Positions 1-7,644 of a DNA stretch of 64,000 bases are shown piece after piece (position 1 is the first letter of the stretch; every line of letters starts with the position of its first letter). Under the pieces are notes generated by a model. The model was not told the DNA's origin, did not search any database, and worked only from the letters and a program-made list of their open reading frames with translations. This stretch comes from Paraburkholderia xenovorans LB400 (GTDB lineage: Bacteria; Pseudomonadota; Gammaproteobacteria; Burkholderiales; Burkholderiaceae): positions 248,001 through 312,000 of the forward strand of contig NC_007952.1 in NCBI RefSeq assembly GCF_000013645.1, written 5' to 3'. The position numbers and the translations under genes were made by a program.

Positions 1-352
1 GTGCGAGATCCCACGAATGATCGTCGGGGGAATCGGCACGGGCGGTTTCTCGTGTTCCGGTATCCGTCACTACTGTGCCGCCGCGCCGGCGCGTGTCGAT
101 CAGGCCGAGGTCGCGCAGCCGCGACCACGCGCCGGCGACGGTTGCCGGGCTCACGCCGAGCAGCGGCGCCAGTACGCGCACGGTCGGCAGGCGCGCCCCC
201 GCCTGCAGCCGCCCGGTGCGGATCAGGTCGCGGATGCTGTGGACCAGGTCGCCCCCGCCGTCCGTTTGAACATATCGTGCAATCCAGTCTGCCTCCGCCA
301 GTTGGCCGGTTTCGCTCTCCACGCCGTCGGGCGCCGTTTGGTGTTTGGTCAT
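1..352 (-). CDS. GntR-family regulator, N-terminal part (cut by window edge)
   Basis: On the minus strand an open frame runs from an ATG at 352 to the left edge without a stop. It encodes about 117 residues. After a leader of about 35 residues comes a typical GntR winged helix-turn-helix: LIRTGRLQAGARLPTVRVLA, then LLGVSPATVAGAWSRLRDLG and a RRRGGTVV wing. The spacing and the acidic linker that follows resemble MocR-type regulators, which fuse this domain to a PLP aminotransferase-like domain, but that part lies outside the window. The gene is divergent from the OsmC gene at 627. The intergenic space between them holds AACATAT repeats, so it is the natural candidate controller of the cluster to its right. 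Confidence 0.72.
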   Translation of the reverse strand, partial: MTKHQTAPDGVESETGQLAEADWIARYVQTDGGGDLVHSIRDLIRTGRLQAGARLPTVRVLAPLLGVSPATVAGAWSRLRDLGLIDTRRRGGTVVTDTGTRETARADSPDDHSWDLA

Positions 353-533
353 TCAATCATCCGTTGCATGTTCGCTGTCGGTTAATTCGCCGCTGTGCCG
401 CGCCAGATAAGGGAAAAGGGTTCCGTGCAGCGATCTGTGCCGCCGTTTCGAGCCGTTTCGCATCCTCGGGCTTTCTCTCTTCGACAGCATTGTCGATCGC
501 CGATCACGACGTTGAACATATTTTTATAAGATA

Positions 534-551
534 AACATATCTGAATATGTT
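534..551. promoter_or_regulatory. Perfect inverted repeat, likely operator of the divergent GntR regulator
   Basis: AACATAT-ctga-ATATGTT is a perfect 7-bp inverted repeat with a 4-bp spacer. It lies in the 274-bp divergent space between the GntR-type gene and the OsmC gene. A third AACATAT half-site lies at 515-521. Palindromes of this size in a divergent regulator promoter are typical operators. The link to the GntR protein is inferred from position only. Confidence 0.5.
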
Positions 552-626
552 ACTGGAACGAACGTCAGAGCGGGTATCTAATCACGTCACGGCAATCTTA
601 TCGAACCATCTGGAAAGAGCACTCTC

Positions 627-1043
627 ATGAGCGAACAGCGCAGCGCAACCGCAAAAACCATCGGCGTGACCGGCCGCTATCTGGTCGAAAGCCGCGGAAA
701 TTTCTTCGCCTCCGATTCGCCCTCCGCGCGCGACGGCGAGACGGCGGCAGTGGAGCCTTCGGAGCTTCTGCTCTCGGCGCTCGGCGTGTGCGCACTCGGC
801 AGCGTCGAAAAGGCCGCGCGGGAATTCGAGTTGAACGTGCGCCATGCCGATGCCACGGTCGATTCGCTGCGCGACCCTGACGACCGTACTCGCTTTGCCC
901 GCGTGCATATCGAGGTGACGGTATACGGCGTGACGCAGCCCCAAGCGCAGCGGCTGATCGACCATTTCACGAGCGGCTGCGTGATCTACAACACGGTGCG
1001 CCGCGCCGGCCCGATTTCCGTCGCAGTCACGGCTCATCCCTAA
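627..1043 (+). CDS. OsmC/Ohr-family protein
   Basis: A 138-residue protein of the OsmC/Ohr fold, the usual family length. These are cytoplasmic dimeric thiol peroxidases for organic hydroperoxides, or relatives of unknown substrate. The two conserved cysteine regions are visible: one in LLSALGVCALGSVEKAA (helix after PSELLLSAL) and one in FTSGCVIYNTVRR near the C-terminus. It is the first gene right of the divergent regulator and is followed 31 bp later by a flavin monooxygenase, so the two are probably co-transcribed. A role in removing peroxide or sulfur by-products of the monooxygenases is inferred from context. The upstream SD is weak (GGAAAGAG). Confidence 0.85.
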   Translation: MSEQRSATAKTIGVTGRYLVESRGNFFASDSPSARDGETAAVEPSELLLSALGVCALGSVEKAAREFELNVRHADATVDSLRDPDDRTRFARVHIEVTVYGVTQPQAQRLIDHFTSGCVIYNTVRRAGPISVAVTAHP

Positions 1044-1073
1044 CCCGTCGCATCCGACCGTAACGAAGCAGAC

Positions 1074-2375
1074 ATGGCACGCAAACCGTTTCATCTCGCC
1101 TGGTTCATCTCCCGCGGCTTCGGTCCCAAGGCATGGCGGCTGCCTTGGGGCGGCCCGAACCCCAAGGGCTGGACGTCGCCCGATCTTTTTGTGGATCTCT
1201 CGCGCGCACTCGAACGCGCCGCATTCGACTACGTGATGATCGAAGACTCGTCGAACATTCCGTACACCTATCAGAATTCGCACGATATCTATCTACGTTA
1301 CGCGGTCGATTCGCCCAAGCTGGATCCGGCCGTGCTCGCATCGTTCCTGATTCAGGCGACACGACGGCTCGGCGTCGTTACGACGCTTTCGACGACCGAA
1401 TATCACCCGTTTCAACTCGCGCGCCTGACCAACACACTCGATCATGTGAGCCACGGCCGCGCAGGCTGGAATCTCGTGACGGGCAGCAACGACGGCGGCG
1501 CACAGAACTTCGGGCTCGACAGGCAGTATCCGCACGACCAGCGCTACGACATGGCCGACGAATACGTGGATCTGGTCACCAGACTGTGGGAGTCGTGGGA
1601 TGCCGACGCCGTAGTAATGGACCAGCAGAACGAGATTTTCGCGGATCCTTCGAAGGTGCATCCGGTGCATTTCGAGGGCCAGTACTTCCGGTCGCGCGGC
1701 CCGCTTGGCGCCCCTCGCTCGCCGCAGGGAAGGCCTGTTATCTGCCAGGCGGGCGGATCGCCGCGCGGCCGTCAATTCGCCGCGCGCTGGGCCGAAACCG
1801 TGATCGGCACCGCGCGCAGTGTCGCTTCGATGAAAGCGTTTCGCGACGACATTCGCGCCAAAGCCCGCGAGGCGGGACGCGACCCGGACAGCATCAAGGT
1901 GCTGTTCCTGATCACGCCCATTGTCGACGAGTCGCGCGAAAACGCCGAAATGCGCCGTCGCGCGCAACTCGAAGACGCGAGCCGGCATCTGGACGTGCAT
2001 CTGGCGTCGCTCTCGCGCACGAGCGGCATTGATTTTTCGAAGTTCGATCTGGATGAGCCGCTTCCCGAGTTGAAATCGAACGGCCATCAGACGCTCGTCG
2101 CCCAGTACAGCGGCCGCACGCTTCGCGAAATCAGCGGCACCGGCAAGATGCTTTCGGACGTGAATCTGGTCGGCACCGCGCAGGATGTGGCCGCGCGGCT
2201 CAGCGAAGTCGTCGACGAGGTGGGCGGCGATGGTTTTCTGCTGATGGACCCGGACCTCACGCGCCGCTACATCGCCGAGATCACCGATGGCCTCGTTCCC
2301 GAGCTCCAGCGGCTCGGCGTCGTGCGCACGCAATACGAACATGAGCAATTCCGTGACAACCTGATGGCGTTCTAG
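1074..2375 (+). CDS. NtaA/SnaA/DszA-family flavin-dependent monooxygenase
   Basis: A 433-residue luciferase-like (LLM) monooxygenase. The signature LDHVSHGRAGWNLVTGSNDG near residues 123-142 and the preceding TTLSTTEYHPFQLARL are typical of the NtaA/SnaA/DszA/EmoA group. These two-component enzymes use reduced FMN from a partner reductase and O2 to oxidise chelators (nitrilotriacetate, EDTA), sulfones or related compounds. Length fits the family (about 430-450). No flavin reductase gene is visible in the window, so FMNH2 would have to come from elsewhere. A second member of the same group is at 7641. The exact substrate cannot be read from the sequence. Confidence 0.88.
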   Translation: MARKPFHLAWFISRGFGPKAWRLPWGGPNPKGWTSPDLFVDLSRALERAAFDYVMIEDSSNIPYTYQNSHDIYLRYAVDSPKLDPAVLASFLIQATRRLGVVTTLSTTEYHPFQLARLTNTLDHVSHGRAGWNLVTGSNDGGAQNFGLDRQYPHDQRYDMADEYVDLVTRLWESWDADAVVMDQQNEIFADPSKVHPVHFEGQYFRSRGPLGAPRSPQGRPVICQAGGSPRGRQFAARWAETVIGTARSVASMKAFRDDIRAKAREAGRDPDSIKVLFLITPIVDESRENAEMRRRAQLEDASRHLDVHLASLSRTSGIDFSKFDLDEPLPELKSNGHQTLVAQYSGRTLREISGTGKMLSDVNLVGTAQDVAARLSEVVDEVGGDGFLLMDPDLTRRYIAEITDGLVPELQRLGVVRTQYEHEQFRDNLMAF

Positions 2376-2437
2376 CGCGCGTCCGGTCTGCTGCTTGCCC
2401 CATCAACCTGCGATACGTTAAGACATACTAATTACCT

Positions 2438-3706
2438 ATGTACGCGAACCAATCGATCCGTGAGCCTTCGGCGCCGGGCAGCACCTCACTCACGCGGCAT
2501 GCATGGGTCGTGATCGCCATTGTCACGACCTTCTGGATAGCGGACGGATACGACACGTTCGTGCTGCTCGTCACGGCGCGCCCCGCGCTGGCGGACCTGC
2601 TGCCGCACGAGGCATCGCCGTTTTTCGCCCGCTATCTCGGCTATCTCGTGACGATCACGCTTGCCGGATGGGCAACCGGAGGCGTGCTGGGTGGCGTGCT
2701 GGGCGACCGGCTCGGGCGGCGCAAGGTGATGCTGCTGGGCGTCGTGCTCTATAGCCTCGCCACGACGGCGTCGGCGCTTACGTCGACATGGCAGTGGCTC
2801 GCGCTCGCGCGCTTTCTTACGGGTATCGGCATTGGCGCGGAGTGGGGCGTGGGCACGTCGCTGCTCCAGGAGACGTGGCCCGAAAAGTGGCGCACGCGCG
2901 GTGCCGGACTTCTGCAGGCGGGCTTTTCAGTGGGCGGCCTGCTGGTTTCCGGGCTGTGGATTCTCGTCGGATCGTCGTTCGGATTGTCGTGGCGCTGGAT
3001 GTACCTGTTCGGCATCGTGCCGCTGCTCATCATCTTCGCGGTCTACCGCCACATTCCCGAGTCGGCACGCTGGACGCAGACCCGCAACGAGGTCAGTCCG
3101 CTTGCATTGTTCGCACAGCCATACGTGCGTCGTCGCCTGCTGGCTGCGCTCGCCGTGTCGGTGGCCATTACCGGCGGATGGTGGGCGGTCACGTCTTTTC
3201 TGCCGACCTTCGTCGCAAGTCTCGCGCACGATCCGCGCGAGGCAGCGTCGCTCGCCGGCTGGGCCGGTGCGCTTTACAACCTCGGCGAGATCGTCGGCTG
3301 CATTGCGATGGGGTTTCTCGCTGAAGCATGGGGCCGCCGTCCGACCACGATCGTCTATCTGCTCGGCTCGCTTCTGATCGTGCCATTCGTGTTCGCCGGC
3401 CTTGGCTCCGCGAAGGCGGTAACGGTCGCGCAACTGGTGTCGGGGTTCTTCACCGGCGGCCTGTACAGCTGGTACGCGATCCATACGCCGGAACTCTTCC
3501 CCACGCGCATCCGCGCGACCGCCATCAGCGTCATCTTTTCAGGTGCGCGCTATCTGGCGATGGCGGGTGCGATCGCCGCGGGCACGCTCGCGGCGGCACT
3601 CGGCGGAATGGGCAAGGTGGCGTTGTGGTTCGCTCCAATCTATCTGCTTGGTGCGGTTGCGGTGCTGTTCCTGCCCGAGACACGCGGCAAGGGGCTGCCA
3701 GACTGA
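2438..3706 (+). CDS. MFS transporter, aromatic-acid/sugar-symporter type
   Basis: A 422-residue major facilitator carrier with about 12 hydrophobic segments. The loop 2-3 motif GDRLGRRKVMLLG and the helix-4 to -5 stretch RFLTGIGIGAEWGVG are typical of the AAHS and related proton symporters. A second DRxGRR-like motif (AEAWGRRPTTIVYLLG) appears after helix 8, and the C-terminal PETRGKGL is a family hallmark. It follows the first monooxygenase by 62 bp. A TACTAA element sits just upstream (2424-2434), so it may have its own promoter. It probably imports the cluster substrate or exports a product. The ATG at 2438 was chosen because the hydrophobic core starts about 25 residues later; there is no strong SD. 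Confidence 0.85.
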   Translation: MYANQSIREPSAPGSTSLTRHAWVVIAIVTTFWIADGYDTFVLLVTARPALADLLPHEASPFFARYLGYLVTITLAGWATGGVLGGVLGDRLGRRKVMLLGVVLYSLATTASALTSTWQWLALARFLTGIGIGAEWGVGTSLLQETWPEKWRTRGAGLLQAGFSVGGLLVSGLWILVGSSFGLSWRWMYLFGIVPLLIIFAVYRHIPESARWTQTRNEVSPLALFAQPYVRRRLLAALAVSVAITGGWWAVTSFLPTFVASLAHDPREAASLAGWAGALYNLGEIVGCIAMGFLAEAWGRRPTTIVYLLGSLLIVPFVFAGLGSAKAVTVAQLVSGFFTGGLYSWYAIHTPELFPTRIRATAISVIFSGARYLAMAGAIAAGTLAAALGGMGKVALWFAPIYLLGAVAVLFLPETRGKGLPD

Positions 3707-3745
3707 CATTGTTGCGCGCTCATCTAATCGACGGATGGACGCATG

Positions 3746-4192
3746 TCAGTTGTCCGGCCCCGAAGGCGTGCTCTGACGCTGCACAACCTGCGCGAACATG
3801 AGGCCGTCGTCGGATTCGTTGAGCGAGTTTTTCCGGTCCAATGCGGCGCCTGCCGGTTGCGCCACGAGCGGCGTCGCCAAAGGCGCGGCCGTGGTCCTGA
3901 CGGGAGCGCACTGGCGTAGCGCCTGCATCAGGATTCTGGGTGGCCCGTCCGCGACGTCGTAGACGACCGATTTGGCGCGGCGGCTCGCGGTCAGCACCTG
4001 GGCGTCGCGCATCACACCGAGATGCTGCGAAAGGTTGGGCTGACGCAGTCCCAGCGCCAGCTCGATTTCGGAGACCGCGCGCGGACCTTCGAGCAGCAGC
4101 ATGGCGATCGCGAGCCGGCTGGGATGGCTCACGATGCGCAAATAATTGGCAATGGCGGTGATGTCCTGCGTGTCCATTCCATGTTCGCTCAT
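3746..4192 (-). CDS. ArsR-family winged-helix regulator
   Basis: A 148-residue protein with an ArsR/SmtB-like winged helix. Key segments are IANYLRIVSHPSRLAIAMLL (helix 1-2), then ALGLRQPNLSQHLGVMRDAQ (recognition helix) and the wing RRAKSVVYDV. The only cysteine in the C-terminal region (LRQCAPV) does not form a metal-binding pair, so metal sensing is unlikely. Its ATG overlaps the stop of the upstream peroxiredoxin (ATGA, 4189-4192), so the two are translationally coupled and probably react to the same stress. A longer upstream frame exists, but the start at 4192 matches the overlap. The C-terminal tail of about 50 residues is low in recognisable structure. Confidence 0.82.
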   Translation of the reverse strand: MSEHGMDTQDITAIANYLRIVSHPSRLAIAMLLLEGPRAVSEIELALGLRQPNLSQHLGVMRDAQVLTASRRAKSVVYDVADGPPRILMQALRQCAPVRTTAAPLATPLVAQPAGAALDRKNSLNESDDGLMFAQVVQRQSTPSGPDN

Positions 4193-4893
4193 GCGCGCCG
4201 TCCTCGCTTGACCGGTGCGCGCTCGGGCGGCGCGTCCTGGGCGATCTGGCGAGTCTGATAGTACCAGTCGAGTACATCGCCTTCCGAAAGGCGTTTCGAC
4301 GCGTCCTCGATCGTCTTGGGTGGCGGCACCACGCATGGTGAACCCGGTTGCCAGTCGGCCGGTGCGTAGAGATTTTCCTGCCAGGTCATTCGGACTGCCT
4401 GGAAGAGGCGGAATGCTTCCTCAACCGAGCGGCCGGTGGAGATGGGATACCAGCTGATCGCCTTGATGATGCCCTCGGGGTCGATCAGGAACATGCCGCG
4501 TACCGTGCTCGACGAGACCGCTTTCGGCGGCAGCATGCCATAGGCCTTCGCCACGGCCATTGACGGGTCTTCAACGACAGGAAATGGAATGTCCATGTTG
4601 AAGCGCTCCTGAATACTGCGCAGCCAGGCGAGATGCGAGTAGAGCCCGTCTATGGAAAGCGCGAGAAGCTCGCAGCCAAGTTCCTTGAAACGCGGAGCGA
4701 TGCGTGCAAAAGCGATCAATTCGCTTGTGCAGACCGGCGTGAAATCCGCAGGGTGGGAAAAGAACAGCAGCCATTTTCCGCGGTAATCCGCCGAGGAAAC
4801 CATTCCCATTGTGGAGCGCGCCTCGAAGTCGGGCGCAGGTTCGTACAGGAAGGGCGGCCGCTGAGCGCGAAAGTCTTCTTCGATGTTGTCCAT
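4189..4893 (-). CDS. Peroxiredoxin (AhpC/TSA, Prx6-like)
   Basis: A 234-residue peroxiredoxin that reduces H2O2 and organic peroxides through an active-site cysteine. The catalytic motif is FFSHPADFTPVCTSELIAFA at about residues 44-63. RGMFLIDPEGIIKAISWYP and the C-terminal domain with PADWQPGSPCVVPPP are typical of the Prx6/1-Cys group. The cysteine in GSPCVV could serve as a resolving residue. It forms a two-gene unit with the ArsR gene and is divergent from the DapA-like gene at 5060. Together with OsmC and the second peroxiredoxin at 15646, it gives the cluster three peroxide-handling proteins, which fits oxygenase chemistry. Confidence 0.88.
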   Translation of the reverse strand: MDNIEEDFRAQRPPFLYEPAPDFEARSTMGMVSSADYRGKWLLFFSHPADFTPVCTSELIAFARIAPRFKELGCELLALSIDGLYSHLAWLRSIQERFNMDIPFPVVEDPSMAVAKAYGMLPPKAVSSSTVRGMFLIDPEGIIKAISWYPISTGRSVEEAFRLFQAVRMTWQENLYAPADWQPGSPCVVPPPKTIEDASKRLSEGDVLDWYYQTRQIAQDAPPERAPVKRGRRA

Positions 4894-4954
4894 TCAATTT
4901 ATCCGTTGTTGCGGAATTGCTGGGTTAGCGAATAACGAAAGCGTTTTTTGTTTG

Positions 4955-4983
4955 TTGACTTGCGAAAGAGCGAAATCAATACT
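4955..4983 (+). promoter_or_regulatory. Sigma-70-like promoter for the DapA-like gene
   Basis: TTGACT (4955-4960), a 17-bp spacer and AATACT (4978-4983) resemble a housekeeping promoter reading towards the gene at 5060. Predicted transcription start is near 4990, giving a leader of about 70 nt. A TACTAA motif lies inside that leader at 5034-5039. Seen by eye only. Confidence 0.45.
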
Positions 4984-5059
4984 GCAATTCCAATGCGAAA
5001 CGAATGTAATTTAGCGGTTTAGAGCCAGAAAATCTACTAATACTTATCGAAATCTGCAA

Positions 5060-5995
5060 GTGAATACTATCAAATCCGCAAACTTCAAAACTACACCGGC
5101 ACTCGTCGTGCCGCCGCTGACTCCATTCGATTCGTCGCTGAAAGTCGACCGCGCTGCGCTCGCTACTCATATCGACTACGTGGTCGAAGGCTGCCGCGCC
5201 ACGATGGTGGTCGCAGCCGGCGTCGAGACACAGGAATATCACTATCTGCCCTTCGAGGAGCGCAAGGCGCTCGTGCGCGCCACGGTCGAGGCTGTCGACG
5301 CCCGGGTTCCCGTGGTGGTCGGCATCTCACATCCTTCGATCCGCAGCGCTGTCGAACTGGGGCAGCTTGCTTCCTCGCTCGGCGCCCACGCAATCCAGCT
5401 GCTCGCGCCGTTGCGTCCGTTCGGCGGCGCGCCCAGCACGGCGGAGGTCGTCCGCTATTTCGAGTTGATCGCGCGCGAAACCGAACTGCCGATCATGCTC
5501 TATCTGAATCCCGGTCCGGGCGCCGACCTCGGCCCGGAAGCAACGGTCGAACTGGCGAAGCTCGAGCGCGTGAAGTACGTGAAGGAAAGCTCGCGCGACC
5601 TCGCACGCGTGGGACGGCTCATCGAACAGATCGATCGGGCGGGTCACGCACAGTACCTCACGACGTCGCAAATGCTGCTGATCACGCTGCAACTGGGCGG
5701 CAGCGGCGCGACCATGCCGCCTCCGCTTGCCGAACTGGGCGCGAAGATCATCGCCGCATTCGACGCCGGCAACGCAGCCGAGGCCGCGCGACTGCAGCAG
5801 CAGTTTTCGCTGTTTCCCGCGCGCTGGATGCATCGCGGTCTGATGCCGACCATGAAAGCGGCGCTGCACGCGTTGGGCCGCGGCATCGGCGAGCCGTACC
5901 CGCCGTTCGGCACCCTGACCGACGACGAAGCCGCACAGATCGCAACCTATCTCCAATCCACAGACCTTAGCCACGTCACTGAAAATCATGCTTGA
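5060..5995 (+). CDS. Dihydrodipicolinate synthase (DapA)-family lyase/aldolase
   Basis: A 311-residue class I aldolase of the DapA/NAL superfamily, with GTG as the likely start. The Schiff-base lysine is visible in RVKYVKESSRDL and the conserved tyrosine in LPIMLYLNPG. The N-terminal ALVVPPLTPFDSSLKVD is typical. The substrate-recognition GTTGE motif of true DapA is replaced by AAGVETQE, so it should not make dihydrodipicolinate. Members of this type usually perform retro-aldol or dehydratase steps on 2-oxo acids. Its 3' end overlaps the next gene by 8 bp (5988-5995), indicating coupled translation. In this operon it would cleave an oxidised intermediate; this is inference. Confidence 0.82.
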   Translation: MNTIKSANFKTTPALVVPPLTPFDSSLKVDRAALATHIDYVVEGCRATMVVAAGVETQEYHYLPFEERKALVRATVEAVDARVPVVVGISHPSIRSAVELGQLASSLGAHAIQLLAPLRPFGGAPSTAEVVRYFELIARETELPIMLYLNPGPGADLGPEATVELAKLERVKYVKESSRDLARVGRLIEQIDRAGHAQYLTTSQMLLITLQLGGSGATMPPPLAELGAKIIAAFDAGNAAEAARLQQQFSLFPARWMHRGLMPTMKAALHALGRGIGEPYPPFGTLTDDEAAQIATYLQSTDLSHVTENHA

Positions 5996-6422
5996 AATCC
6001 AACGACTTTCGGTCGCCGAAGCGGCCATCCTGCTCGAAGGCGCGCGCCTGAAAGCCACTGAACTTGCCATTCCGATGTGCACCGCTGTGACCGACGAATC
6101 GGGCCACCTCATCACGTTCGAGCGGATGGACGGCGGCAAGATCAGCAGTATCAGCATCGCGATCGACAAAGCGTTCACGGGCGCTGTCGCGCGCAAGGGC
6201 ACGCACGTCTACAACCAGCTCTGCGTGCCGGGCAAGGGCACGTTCGGTATCCACGTCACGAACGGCGGGCACTTCAGCATCATCGGCGGCGGTCTGCCGG
6301 TGACGGTGAACGGCGCGATCGTCGGCGGCGTGGGTGTGAGTTCAGGAACCGCGGACGAAGACCTGATCGTGGCCGAAGCGGCCGTGGCCTGGTTCCGCGA
6401 ACGGACCGGCTTCGCGGAGTAA
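5988..6422 (+). CDS. GlcG/HbpS-family protein
   Basis: A 144-residue protein of the GlcG/HbpS/PduO-C-like fold. It shows the family pattern: an early AAILLEGARLKATELAIPM, then AVTDESGHLITFERMDG, IAIDKAFTGAVARKG and the glycine-rich end GGLPVTVNGAIVGGVGVSSG. Members bind haem or small ligands and often sit in catabolic operons without a defined role. Its ATG overlaps the DapA-like gene, so the two proteins may work as a pair. There is no signal peptide, so it should be cytoplasmic. Function here is unknown. Confidence 0.82.
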   Translation: MLEIQRLSVAEAAILLEGARLKATELAIPMCTAVTDESGHLITFERMDGGKISSISIAIDKAFTGAVARKGTHVYNQLCVPGKGTFGIHVTNGGHFSIIGGGLPVTVNGAIVGGVGVSSGTADEDLIVAEAAVAWFRERTGFAE

Positions 6423-6465
6423 GCGCGCGGCGCACGAGGGACCTCATTTTCCAGGCGCGAGAACC

Positions 6466-7644
6466 ATGTCTACCATTACCGTCAATTCCAGTACCGCACT
6501 GCGCGGCCCGCTCGATTTCCCCGACAGCCCGCTTTCCCAGGCAGCAAAGCAACCGCTGATGCTTGGCCTGTTCCTGCCGATCCAGACCGGCGGCTTCTCG
6601 CAGTCGACGTATCCGCGCGGGACCGACTGGTCGTTCGAATACAACCGCGCGCTCGCGCTGCGCGCGGAAGCGCATGGCTTCGAATTCGCGTTCGGTCTCC
6701 AGCAGTGGGTGCCGAAGGGCGGTTTTGGCGGCGCTTCGCACTATCGTGAGAATTTCCTCGATCCGTTCATGGCCACGGTGGCGCTGAGCGCGTTGACCAG
6801 GCGGCTCATCACCATTTCGACCGTGCATATCCTGTATGGCGATCTGCATCCGCTGCATCTCGCGCGTTTCGCGGCGACGGTGGATCACATCGCGGGCGGC
6901 AGGTTCGGCTTGAACATCGTGACGGGATACGATGCCGCGGAGCCGCGCATGTTCGGCATGGAACGTATCGTGCACGACGAACGCTACGATCGGGCCAGCG
7001 AATTCGCGTCCGTGCTCGAAACACTCTGGGCCGGCGAAGAGAATCTCACGCACGAGGGGCGCTTCTACCGGCTGGAGGGCGCGTATGTTTCGCCGCGGCC
7101 CAAATATGGCCGGCCGATCATGGTCTCCGCGAGCGCTTCTCGCGCGGGTTTCGAGTACGCGTCGCGGCACTCGGACGTGGTGTTCACGTCGAGCCCGGCG
7201 GGTGCCGTTTTCGAGCGCGCTATCGAGGCGTTGCCCGAGCACGTCGCGCAGATTCGTGCGCCTTATGCGGGAACGGGCCGCGATCCGAAGGTCATCATCT
7301 TCCCCATGATCATCTGCAAGCCGACGCGCGAAGAGGCTTTCGCGTATCGCGACTCGATCGTGGCGCAGGCCGATTACGAGTCGATCCGCGCATATACGGC
7401 ACGGCACAGCGGAGGCGATGCCCAGGGATGGAAGGGTCACGTTCCCGCCGACCGGGTTCTCGGCGGGCATATCCAGATAGTTGGGAGTCCAACGGATGTG
7501 GCCGACGCCTTGCAGAAGCTGCACGAAGCAGGCTTCGACGGCGTTCAGCTGGGCTTCTACGACTATGCGCCGGAACTCGAATTCTTCGCGCAGAACGTGG
7601 TGCCGCTACTCGAAGCGCGCGGTCTGCGGTCGAAGGCCGTATGA
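6466..7644 (+). CDS. LLM flavin monooxygenase (RutA/SfnG-like)
   Basis: A 392-residue luciferase-like monooxygenase from a different branch than its two neighbours. The family motif is VDHIAGGRFGLNIVTGYD, preceded by STVHILYGDLHPLHLARF. The N-terminal LMLGLFLPIQTGG and the strand YGRPIMVSASASRAG resemble pyrimidine oxygenase RutA and dimethylsulfone monooxygenase SfnG. It needs FMNH2 supplied by a reductase. It starts 43 bp after the GlcG-like gene, and its stop overlaps the next monooxygenase start (ATGA, 7641-7644), which places both enzymes in one operon. The substrate is unknown. Confidence 0.85.
   Translation: MSTITVNSSTALRGPLDFPDSPLSQAAKQPLMLGLFLPIQTGGFSQSTYPRGTDWSFEYNRALALRAEAHGFEFAFGLQQWVPKGGFGGASHYRENFLDPFMATVALSALTRRLITISTVHILYGDLHPLHLARFAATVDHIAGGRFGLNIVTGYDAAEPRMFGMERIVHDERYDRASEFASVLETLWAGEENLTHEGRFYRLEGAYVSPRPKYGRPIMVSASASRAGFEYASRHSDVVFTSSPAGAVFERAIEALPEHVAQIRAPYAGTGRDPKVIIFPMIICKPTREEAFAYRDSIVAQADYESIRAYTARHSGGDAQGWKGHVPADRVLGGHIQIVGSPTDVADALQKLHEAGFDGVQLGFYDYAPELEFFAQNVVPLLEARGLRSKAV

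Noticed and set aside
1..534. 177-codon plus-strand frame at the left edge
   Set aside because: It is arginine-rich and antisense to the GntR-type winged helix found on the minus strand.
582..1283. Long minus-strand frames opposite the OsmC and monooxygenase genes
   Set aside because: They are antisense shadows of strong family members, with arginine/alanine-rich composition and no motifs.
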